Source: Bacteroidales bacterium (GTDB taxonomy: Bacteria; Bacteroidota; Bacteroidia; Bacteroidales; UBA12077). Taken from it: a DNA stretch of 35,695 bases. Shown piece after piece: positions 29,237 to 35,695 of this stretch. The notes beneath the pieces are model-generated. The model had not been told where the DNA came from. It did not search any database and saw only the letters and a program-made list of their open reading frames with translations. Position 1 is the first letter of the stretch, and each line of letters starts with the position of its first letter. Both the position numbers and the translations under genes were made by a program. Location: NCBI GenBank assembly GCA_018334875.1, contig JAGXLC010000009.1:1-35695 (forward strand). The letters run 5' to 3'.

Positions 29237-29271
29237 ATACTGGTCATGCCCACTTCAAAAGAAATTTCCCG

Positions 29272-29868
29272 TCAGTTCAACTTTCGGGCAATCAACTGAA
29301 TAACTTCAGCCTCTCCTTTGTGGTAGTATCCTTCATTGAGACCCCGCCGTTTTTCCTTATAATGAACCAATTCCAGTGATTTAAGATCTTCGGCTAACTC
29401 CTGGCCATTGTACAAAAGGGCTAGATTTTTCGGACCACCGGTATTGTAAAGGATCTGTTTACGACTAAAAGCCTCTATGAGAAAATACCCTCCAGGTCTA
29501 AGAAATTTAATCAGTTTGCGGTGCATTTGCTGCCTTGTTTCCGGGGGCAGATGAAGAAAAATCAGTGCCACTGCATCAAAATTCCGGTTTGTCTGAAAAT
29601 CCTCTATGGATGAAATATGATACTCAATGCGGACACCATATTCGGCTGCCAGTTGCATGGCTTTTGCTTTGGCTTTACTGCTAAAATCAAACGCAGTCAC
29701 ATTCCATTTCTTCAAGGCAGCATAAACTGCATTCCTTCCCTCACCTTCGGCAGGTAAAAGTAAATCCCCTGGTGGGGTATTGTCTATAAAATCTTTAAAT
29801 AAAGCATTTGGAGCTTTGCCATATACAAACTCCCTGGTATCATATCTTTCATCCCAAAACTCTTCCAT
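29272..29868 (-). CDS. Class I SAM-dependent methyltransferase
   Basis: The 198-residue protein has a Rossmann-type methyltransferase core. Motif I is LLLPAEGEGRNA (37-47), the acidic residue that binds the SAM ribose is probably D61 (VTAFDFS), and IEDF...FDAVALIFLHLPP is followed by LIKFLRPGGYFLIEAF. The start WDERYDTREFVYGKAPNALF resembles the TehB-like and thiopurine-methyltransferase-like small enzymes. The substrate is unknown. The ATG is only 24 bases from a 30-base palindromic repeat upstream, and no promoter is clear. Confidence 0.82.
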   Translation of the reverse strand: MEEFWDERYDTREFVYGKAPNALFKDFIDNTPPGDLLLPAEGEGRNAVYAALKKWNVTAFDFSSKAKAKAMQLAAEYGVRIEYHISSIEDFQTNRNFDAVALIFLHLPPETRQQMHRKLIKFLRPGGYFLIEAFSRKQILYNTGGPKNLALLYNGQELAEDLKSLELVHYKEKRRGLNEGYYHKGEAEVIQLIARKLN

Positions 29869-29892
29869 GAAAAATTCCCTGTTAATATTTGC

Positions 29893-29922
29893 CTAACCCG
29901 AATTATTCTTGAATAATTCTGA
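29893..29922. repeat. 30-base palindromic repeat, copy 2
   Basis: It is identical over 30 bases to 5414-5443 and in the same orientation. It starts 8 bases beyond the minus-strand T-run of the hydF terminator, the same relation that copy 1 has to the eno terminator, and lies 24 bases upstream of the methyltransferase start. Confidence 0.85.
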
Positions 29923-29930
29923 CGCTATTG

Positions 29931-29978
29931 AAAAACCTGGCTTTTTGCTTCAATAAATTTCGCAAAAAGCCGGTTTTT
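29931..29978 (-). terminator. Strong, possibly bidirectional terminator after hydF
   Basis: AAAAACCTGGCTTTTTGC and GCAAAAAGCCGGTTTTT form a stem of 17 base pairs with one bulged base and a 13-base loop. The arms end in A and T runs on both sides, so it can terminate in either direction. No plus-strand gene runs into it, so its natural use is probably for aspA-hydF. Confidence 0.75.
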
Positions 29979-29991
29979 CTAATGCGGGGTT

Positions 29992-30061
29992 GCCTGCATC
30001 CACCACACAAACCATCCCGCCTTCACAAACTTCACTCCATTCGTTTGTGAATGATGCAGGC
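29992..30061. repeat. Nested inverted repeat
   Basis: Outer arms GCCTGCATC (29992) and GATGCAGGC (30053) enclose inner arms TTCACAAAC (30022) and GTTTGTGAA (30043), all perfect 9-base matches. A second CACAAAC at 30006 can also pair with GTTTGTG, so two folds are possible. I cannot assign a function. Confidence 0.7.
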
Positions 30062-30217
30062 TAAAACGATCATTTTATGCTCTAATGTTAATACAATTTT
30101 CTCATAAAAACAAAATATTTAAAAACTTTTCCTGAGCTGGTAATTCGTAGTAAAGCCTGTACCTGCAAGCGGTAAAAAAAATTTCCTGAAAGGCTGCACC
30201 TTGCCGATTATAAAGGG

Positions 30218-31450
30218 TTACAGATAATCCAGAGCTTCGATCTCCCGGCTTACAAAAGGAGCTATAGCGCGGTGATAAATCCCCTGCACATAAGCAATAG
30301 CCATTCCATAATTGGTAACCGGCACCCCCGCTTCTATAGCCGGTTTTATTCTATTTATCAACTGCTTACGGGTAATCATACAACCGCCACATTGCACTAC
30401 CAAAGCATACTCCCGAATGTCTCTGGGTAAATCATTCAATCCGGATACTACCTCAAATTCCAGATTTTTACCGGTGAAATTGGTAATCCAGCGTGGAATT
30501 TTCACTCTTCCAATATCATCACAGGAAACATGGTGCGTACAGGATTCTAACAATAAAACCCGATCCCCCTCTTTTAACTCCGCTATTTTTGGTGTGCCCT
30601 TCAAATAATTCTCAAAATCTCCCTTGAAACGGGCAAGAACAATACTAAAGCTGGTCAAGGGAACATCATGCGGAACTGAAGAATCTGCCCTGGTAAACAT
30701 CTGGCTGTCGGTTATGGCCAATTTCGGCTTAATACCTGTACGTTTAAGAAACGCATCAACCTCCCGCTCCTTAAGGATTATACTGACTGCATCATTATCC
30801 AGAACATCCCGTATGGTCTGCACCTGAGGTAAAATTAATCGTCCGGCCGGGGCTTCTATATCAATGGGAGTAATTAGAAGCACAATATCTCCATAACTTA
30901 GCAAATCCCCTATAAGAGATGGGATTTTAAAAGCCGAGTCAGGGATGGTTTTCTTGATGGTTTGAATAATGACATCGGAATTATAACCATTTAAAATACT
31001 GTAATCCATCACCTCACAATTGTATTCTTCCCGGATTTGTTTTTTCAATCCGGGGTCTAAAGGTTCCAAATCCGACTTATTATGGACAATAAAAAAAGGC
31101 GTATAATTTTTATGGAATTCCTCAATTACTTTTTGCTCAAAATCACCAAAAAGGTTGTGGGTTATAACCAAAATTCCCAGATCAATTGTCTTAATGGATG
31201 AGCGGGTTTTGGATTTTCTCTTCTCACCCAATTCACCGGTATCATCAATACCTGCGGTATCAACAAGAACCACCGGTCCGAATCCCGTAATCTCAAATGA
31301 TTTCTTTACCGGATCGGTGGTGGTACCGGCATAATCAGAAACAATGGCAATATCCTGATTTGCGAGCTGATTGATCAATGAACTTTTGCCATTATTTCGT
31401 CTCCCATATATCCCAAGATGCGGCTTCGATTCTTTTCCTCTGGCCATCAT
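30218..31450 (-). CDS. hydF: [FeFe]-hydrogenase maturation GTPase HydF
   Basis: HydF is the scaffold on which the 2Fe subcluster of [FeFe]-hydrogenase is finished before transfer to the apo-enzyme. The 410 residues have an N-terminal GTPase domain (P-loop GRRNNGKSS from 16, DTAG 64-67, NKSD 124-127), a dimerisation domain, and a C-terminal cluster-binding domain with C304-T-H306 and C354-G-G-C357, the expected iron-sulfur ligands. Length is normal. It follows aspA by 45 bases and is probably co-transcribed. The partner radical enzymes HydE and HydG and the hydrogenase itself are not in the window. Confidence 0.96.
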   Translation of the reverse strand: MMARGKESKPHLGIYGRRNNGKSSLINQLANQDIAIVSDYAGTTTDPVKKSFEITGFGPVVLVDTAGIDDTGELGEKRKSKTRSSIKTIDLGILVITHNLFGDFEQKVIEEFHKNYTPFFIVHNKSDLEPLDPGLKKQIREEYNCEVMDYSILNGYNSDVIIQTIKKTIPDSAFKIPSLIGDLLSYGDIVLLITPIDIEAPAGRLILPQVQTIRDVLDNDAVSIILKEREVDAFLKRTGIKPKLAITDSQMFTRADSSVPHDVPLTSFSIVLARFKGDFENYLKGTPKIAELKEGDRVLLLESCTHHVSCDDIGRVKIPRWITNFTGKNLEFEVVSGLNDLPRDIREYALVVQCGGCMITRKQLINRIKPAIEAGVPVTNYGMAIAYVQGIYHRAIAPFVSREIEALDYL

Positions 31451-31495
31451 GATATCATTCTTTTTCGAATTCTGTAACCAATTTGAATTAAAGCA

Positions 31496-32941
31496 TCAAC
31501 CTTCCAACAGATCATTGATTCTGAATCCCATTTTCAGTAAATTATCCGAAGAAAGCAAGGTTTTAAGCTTTTCCTTTTCAATATATTGAAAGTGGTCATT
31601 GGCATCCAATATATTGATATTTTTTTCTTTCATTAAACGGGCTAAATCCGCCGCCTTGTTGTATCCAATATAAGGACTTAAGGCCGTAGCTATTGACGGG
31701 CTCTGATACAACCGTTCAAGGGCAACTTGTGTATTAACGGTTAATCGTTCTATCATATTATCTTTCAGGGTTTGATTGATTCCCTTCAGTAACTTCAGAC
31801 TTTCAATAATGGCATGACCAATTAAGGGGGTATGAGGATTCAGTTCAAGGTTTCCCTGACCTGCCAGGGAAGAAACCAGGTTGTCGTTTGCATATATTTT
31901 ATGTACAGCGCCAATCACAAATTCAGGTATCACCGGATTTACTTTCCCCGGCATAATAGAGCTCCCCACCTGCCGCCTGGGTAGTTCCACTTCATGGTTT
32001 TTTACCAGATCAGAGGCCAGCAATCGTAAATCTGATACCATCTTTTCCAGATTTACCGCATGAGCCTTTAACGTGGCATGTACTTCAACAAAGGAATCCA
32101 GATTGGAGGTGGCATCCGCCATATTCTCACTTCTTGAAAGGGGCAACCCGGTAAGGTGCCGAAGCACAGGAACAACCTCCATAATAAAGAAAGTGGGTAC
32201 GGTAATACCCGTACCTATGGCACTTCCTCCAAGGTTAACCACTTTTATGCGTTCGGAGCATTTGGAAACACGCCACCAATCTCTTGACAGTGCTTCATTG
32301 TATGTACTGAATAACTTCCCGTAAGAAGAAGGCACAGCTTGCTGCATTTGAGTATAACCGATTCTTAAATCATGCCTATGTTTGTTCTCCAGATGCTCCA
32401 AGTTTTTTCTGAGATCGTTAATGCTTTCCTCGAGATTTTCAAGCAAACGCATTACAGCAACTTTTAAAGCCGTCGGTACCACATCGTTTGTCGACTGGTA
32501 AACATTTGCATTTTCGATGGGATCTATGTACCGGTAATCGCCGGGCCTGCCACCCAATTTCTGAAGGGCGGCATTGGCAATAATTTCATTTATGTTCATA
32601 TTGATGCTTGTTCCGGCACCTCCCTGCACGGCTGGTACAATAAAGTGATCCATATATTTTCCCTCACTTATTTCCTCAGCACTTTTAATCAGAACCTCCA
32701 TAACTTCCTCGTCTATAAATCTTAAAGGAATCTCAGCATGAGGATATTTATAATTCACCGCTCTCCTGAACTTCTGATAAGTCTGATAACATGCAAGTTT
32801 GGTTACGCCCATAGCGCGATACCACTCCTCCTGAAAGGATGTCCGGTCAGGAAAATTTTCATTGGCTCTCATTGAATGTATGCCATATAAGGCGTTTTCA
32901 GGAATCTCCTTCTTGCCTATATAATCTTCCTCAATCCGCAT
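31496..32941 (-). CDS. aspA: Aspartate ammonia-lyase
   Basis: The enzyme splits aspartate into fumarate and ammonia. The 481-residue protein has the fumarase/aspartase superfamily motifs: GTSINMNINE (110-119), QSTNDVVPTA (149-158) and the signature loop GSSIMPGKVN (326-335) with the catalytic serine at 327/328. Class II fumarase shares these motifs, so substrate choice is not proved by them. The pairing with hydF favours the aspartase-like lyase that accompanies hydrogenase maturation genes in many Bacteroidota. A promoter candidate lies 36 bases upstream, and hydF follows after 45 bases. Confidence 0.88.
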   Translation of the reverse strand: MRIEEDYIGKKEIPENALYGIHSMRANENFPDRTSFQEEWYRAMGVTKLACYQTYQKFRRAVNYKYPHAEIPLRFIDEEVMEVLIKSAEEISEGKYMDHFIVPAVQGGAGTSINMNINEIIANAALQKLGGRPGDYRYIDPIENANVYQSTNDVVPTALKVAVMRLLENLEESINDLRKNLEHLENKHRHDLRIGYTQMQQAVPSSYGKLFSTYNEALSRDWWRVSKCSERIKVVNLGGSAIGTGITVPTFFIMEVVPVLRHLTGLPLSRSENMADATSNLDSFVEVHATLKAHAVNLEKMVSDLRLLASDLVKNHEVELPRRQVGSSIMPGKVNPVIPEFVIGAVHKIYANDNLVSSLAGQGNLELNPHTPLIGHAIIESLKLLKGINQTLKDNMIERLTVNTQVALERLYQSPSIATALSPYIGYNKAADLARLMKEKNINILDANDHFQYIEKEKLKTLLSSDNLLKMGFRINDLLEG

Positions 32942-32976
32942 AATCTGTCTATTATCATTGAAACTGTGAATTTTCT

Positions 32977-33005
32977 CAAAATTATAATTTTTTGTAACAA
33001 ATCAA
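32977..33005 (-). promoter_or_regulatory. Possible promoter of aspA-hydF
   Basis: On the minus strand TTG (33005-33003), an 18-base spacer and TAATTTTG (32984-32977) fit the Bacteroidota -33/-7 pattern, with a spacer slightly shorter than typical. The leader before the aspA ATG would be about 30 bases. Confidence 0.5.
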
Positions 33006-33011
33006 TATTTT

Positions 33012-33170
33012 ATGAAGAAACATCAATCGGCGGCAGTCTGTTTTATTATGCCAAAATATATACAAAGACTAAAAAAGATGCAGGAAGAATTCAGAATCAC
33101 AAAACCATATTCACTAAAAGACATTAAACTTGATGGCATTGTTGAAACAAATGCTTATTTTAGCCCGTAA
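33012..33170 (+). CDS. Possible small protein of 52 residues upstream of ruvA
   Basis: An ATG-started frame begins MKKHQSAAVCFIMPKYIQRL and ends NAYFSP, 8 bases before the ruvA ATG. It is rich in charged residues and not simply the low-complexity Asn/Ile/Lys text expected of random AT-rich DNA. I recognise no family, signal peptide or membrane segment. A later ATG (MPKYIQRL) would give 40 residues. The frame covers most of the 237-base divergent aspA/ruvA gap, where promoters are also needed, so it may be chance. Confidence 0.3.
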   Translation: MKKHQSAAVCFIMPKYIQRLKKMQEEFRITKPYSLKDIKLDGIVETNAYFSP

Positions 33171-33178
33171 AAATAATT

Positions 33179-33760
33179 ATGCTTGAATTCATTAAAGGGC
33201 AAATTAATGAGGTAACCCCGGCCTATGTAGTAGTTGAGATCATGAACACCGGTTATTTTGTAAACATTTCCCTAAATACCTATTCTCAAATTTCAGAAAA
33301 CAAAGATTGTACTTTATTTATCCATGAAATAGTCAGGGAAGATGCCTATGTGCTTTATGGATTTGCTGACAAAAAGGAGCGGGAAATCTTCAGAAACCTG
33401 CTTTCTGTATCCGGGGTAGGTGCCAACACGGCTTGCATGATGCTTTCTTCATTATCACCCGGCGAACTTCAAAATGCAATAGTCAATGGAGAAGTAAACA
33501 CTTTAAAAACCATCAAGGGAATCGGCGCTAAGTCCGCCCAAAGGATTATTGTGGATCTAAAAGATAAGCTGGAAAAAGAAGGTTTCGAAGAACAAATTGT
33601 CAGAAGTAAGGACAATACAATTAAGGAAGAAGCGTTATCTGCTTTAGTAACTTTGGGGTTCCCCCGTAAAAATGTGGAACAAGTTCTTGAAACACTTACA
33701 CATAAAGAACCCGGATTAAATGTAGAGGATTTGGTAAAAAAAGCGTTAAAAAAACTATAG
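33179..33760 (+). CDS. ruvA: Holliday junction branch migration subunit RuvA
   Basis: RuvA binds four-way junctions as a tetramer and loads the RuvB motor in recombination repair. The 193-residue protein has an N-terminal OB-fold (MLEFIKGQINEV...VNISLNTYSQI, HEIVREDAYVLYGFADKKER), two helix-hairpin-helix motifs (VSGVGANTA at 77-85, IKGIGAKSAQR at 112-122), and a small C-terminal domain (about 148-193) that contacts RuvB. sprA starts 18 bases after its stop, a gene order also seen in other Bacteroidota. Confidence 0.97.
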   Translation: MLEFIKGQINEVTPAYVVVEIMNTGYFVNISLNTYSQISENKDCTLFIHEIVREDAYVLYGFADKKEREIFRNLLSVSGVGANTACMMLSSLSPGELQNAIVNGEVNTLKTIKGIGAKSAQRIIVDLKDKLEKEGFEEQIVRSKDNTIKEEALSALVTLGFPRKNVEQVLETLTHKEPGLNVEDLVKKALKKL

Positions 33761-33778
33761 TAACCCCATTCATCATCC

Positions 33779-35695
33779 TTGAATTTTACGCGAGCTAAAA
33801 TATATAAGCTGTTGATATTATTATTTTTGTGGGCCTTGGGATTGTCATCAGAAGCTCACATTAATTTTTTAGTACAGCAAACACCCGATAGCCTAGCCCT
33901 TCAGGATACCATAGAACTCCCCTTTAACTTTGAAGATGAAGAAGCGTACCCTTATATGGAAGATGAGGAAGAATCGCCGTTATTTTTAGATAACCCGGAA
34001 AATGTAAAATCCTCATACGAATACGACCCTGAAAACGATGAATATATCCTCAGAAAAAAAATAGGGGAATTTGATTACCGCCCTCCTGCCCACCTGGGCC
34101 GGGAAGAATACTGGGATATCAGATTTGAACAAATGTTAAGGGATTTCTGGCGGCAGAAAGCCAGCGGAGCCGAAGCCACAGGTGACGAGGGTTTACTACC
34201 CCAACTCAAACTGGGAGGAGAAACATTCAGCAGAATTTTCGGAAGCAATACCATCGACATTGTTCCTCAGGGATCGGCGGAGTTGATTTTCGGGGTCAAC
34301 ATAAATAATGTGGAAGACCCCAAACTTTCCGAAAAACTAAGAAGAAACACTACCTTTGATTTCGAGGAAAAGATACAGATGAATGTAACCGGTTCCATTG
34401 GGGATAAAATCCAATTAGGCATCAATTACGACACAGAAGCAACCTTTGACTTTGAAAATCAAACAAAACTGGAATATTCCGGAGGAGAGGATGAAATCCT
34501 TCAGGACATAGAAGCGGGAAATGTCTCAATGCCATTGCCTGGTTCATTAATTACCGGAAGTCAAAGTCTTTTCGGGTTAAAGACCAGAATGCGCTTTGGT
34601 AATCTGGAAATGACCACTGTCTTTTCTCAGCAAAAAGGTCAGAGTAAAGTAATTCAGGTACGAGGGGGGGCACAAACCCGGGATTTCGAAATAGATGCCG
34701 ATGAATATGACCAAAACCGGCACTTTTTCCTTTCTCATTATTTTCGGGAAAACTACAACAAAGCATTAAACAAATTACCTGTTATTCAATCAAATATAGA
34801 CATAACCAGGGTTGAAGTTTGGATTACCAATAAAAGAAGCAACTTTGAAAACTCAAGAAACATTATAGCCCTTATGGACCTTGGTGAGGGGCAAATCAAC
34901 GGGAATACAGATCATATTTTTGCATCGGATCAGCTTATTAATGTCATTAACGAGCAGCCTTCCGACAATCAAGCCAATAACCTATATCAAAAATTAAACT
35001 CTGCTGCGATGCAGGGAATTAGAGATATTAATAATACCGCCAGCATTCTGCAGCAATGGGATCAATATGACTTTCGTTCAGGGCAGGATTATGTAAAACT
35101 GGAAAACGCCAGAAAACTGGATCCTAATGAATATACCGTCAATGAAAAACTGGGCTACATTTCGCTGAAATCGCAGCTACGCAATGATGAAGTGCTGGCT
35201 GTGGCCTTTGAATATATCAAGGGGGGTGAAAAATACCAGGTGGGCGAATTTTCAAACGAAGGCATTACTGCCCCAAATGCACTTATGGTAAAATTGCTGA
35301 AAGGAACGGCATTTACCCCAAAATTTCCAACCTGGAAGCTCATGATGAAAAATATTTATTCAATTGATGCTTACCAGGTAAATAAGGAGGGATTTGAGCT
35401 AAATGTTCTTTATCAGGATGACAAAACGGGAAACGAAATCAATTACCTCCCTGAAGGGAAAGTAAGGGATCAAATGTTATTACGGCTTTTAAACCTGGAC
35501 AATGTGAATTCCCAGAACGATGCCAACCCCGACGGCATGTTCGACTTCATCCCCGGCATCACCATCAACCAATCCGAGGGTAAGATCATCTTTCCGGTGG
35601 TTGAGCCTTTTGGGGCCTATCTAAGAAAACAGATCGGAAACAACTCAGTGGCCGAAAAATATGTATTTGAGGAATTATATGATTCTACGCTCACC
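33779..35695 (+). CDS. sprA: Type IX secretion translocon / gliding protein SprA, N-terminal part (runs off window)
   Basis: SprA is the giant outer membrane barrel through which type IX cargo passes; family members exceed 2,000 residues. Only the first 639 codons are present. The frame is open from a TAA at 33761 to the window end and has no ATG before codon 60, so I choose the TTG at 33779. This gives a signal peptide (MNFTRAKIYKLLILLFLWALG). Then follow an acidic stretch (52-65), YILRKKIGEFDYRPPAHLGREEYW, and SprA-typical text such as GSAELIFGVNINNVEDPKL, EKIQMNVTGSIGDKIQLGINYDTEATF, EAGNVSMPLPGSLITGSQSLFGLKT and RNDEVLAVAFEY. It is probably co-transcribed with ruvA. Confidence 0.93.
   Translation, partial: MNFTRAKIYKLLILLFLWALGLSSEAHINFLVQQTPDSLALQDTIELPFNFEDEEAYPYMEDEEESPLFLDNPENVKSSYEYDPENDEYILRKKIGEFDYRPPAHLGREEYWDIRFEQMLRDFWRQKASGAEATGDEGLLPQLKLGGETFSRIFGSNTIDIVPQGSAELIFGVNINNVEDPKLSEKLRRNTTFDFEEKIQMNVTGSIGDKIQLGINYDTEATFDFENQTKLEYSGGEDEILQDIEAGNVSMPLPGSLITGSQSLFGLKTRMRFGNLEMTTVFSQQKGQSKVIQVRGGAQTRDFEIDADEYDQNRHFFLSHYFRENYNKALNKLPVIQSNIDITRVEVWITNKRSNFENSRNIIALMDLGEGQINGNTDHIFASDQLINVINEQPSDNQANNLYQKLNSAAMQGIRDINNTASILQQWDQYDFRSGQDYVKLENARKLDPNEYTVNEKLGYISLKSQLRNDEVLAVAFEYIKGGEKYQVGEFSNEGITAPNALMVKLLKGTAFTPKFPTWKLMMKNIYSIDAYQVNKEGFELNVLYQDDKTGNEINYLPEGKVRDQMLLRLLNLDNVNSQNDANPDGMFDFIPGITINQSEGKIIFPVVEPFGAYLRKQIGNNSVAEKYVFEELYDSTLT

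Larger units (their letters stand above)
29869..30217. other. Intergenic region rich in inverted repeats between hydF and the methyltransferase gene
   Basis: This 349-base stretch holds, from left to right, the second copy of the 30-base palindromic repeat, a bidirectional terminator, and a nested inverted repeat, each listed separately. The remainder (30062-30217) is AT-rich and shows no gene. Confidence 0.65.

Noticed and set aside
30022-30051. Inner arms of the nested repeat considered as an integron attC-like site
   Set aside because: The arms end in AAC and GTT, but the RYYYAAC/GTTRRRY core pattern is not met and no cassette or integrase is present.

Overview
The window is chromosomal DNA from a member of the Bacteroidota, most likely the class Bacteroidia. 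Four things support this: promoters of the TTG...TAnnTTTG type, a start of the type IX secretion translocon gene sprA behind ruvA, a PorV/PorQ-family outer membrane protein, and a ribosomal cluster without tuf between fusA and rpsJ. A HydF gene suggests an anaerobe with [FeFe]-hydrogenase. I see no insertion sequence, tRNA, rRNA, CRISPR array or prophage, so most of the window is core chromosome.

Layout. Positions 1-5137 hold two convergent signalling genes: a membrane hybrid histidine kinase whose ATP-binding domain looks degenerate, and a very large beta-propeller receptor ending in a SpoIIE/PP2C phosphatase. Enolase follows (5509-6795, minus strand). From 24954 down to 6956 the minus strand carries one almost gapless run of 33 genes: rpsL-rpsG-fusA-rpsJ, the S10 block, the spc block with secY-map-infA-rpmJ, and the alpha block ending rpoA-rplQ. 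It has a clear promoter before rpsL, a possible internal promoter before rpsM, and a terminator after rplQ. These genes make about half of the ribosome's proteins plus EF-G, IF-1, the SecY channel, methionine aminopeptidase and the RNA polymerase alpha subunit.

From 25442 the window is a mixed housekeeping region: purS and pssA (minus), a PorV/PorQ protein, a small HAD-like protein and a lipoprotein glutaminyl cyclase (plus), a methyltransferase (minus), then aspA-hydF (minus, one transcription unit), a possible 52-residue ORF, ruvA and the first 639 codons of sprA (plus), which runs off the end.

Nothing here is clearly a new defence, mobile or biosynthetic system. The points most worth a second look are the apparent pseudokinase, the propeller-phosphatase receptor, the aspA-hydF pairing, a 30-base palindromic repeat found behind two different terminators, a nested inverted repeat near 30,000, a full Shine-Dalgarno before rplF, and the TTG start of sprA.
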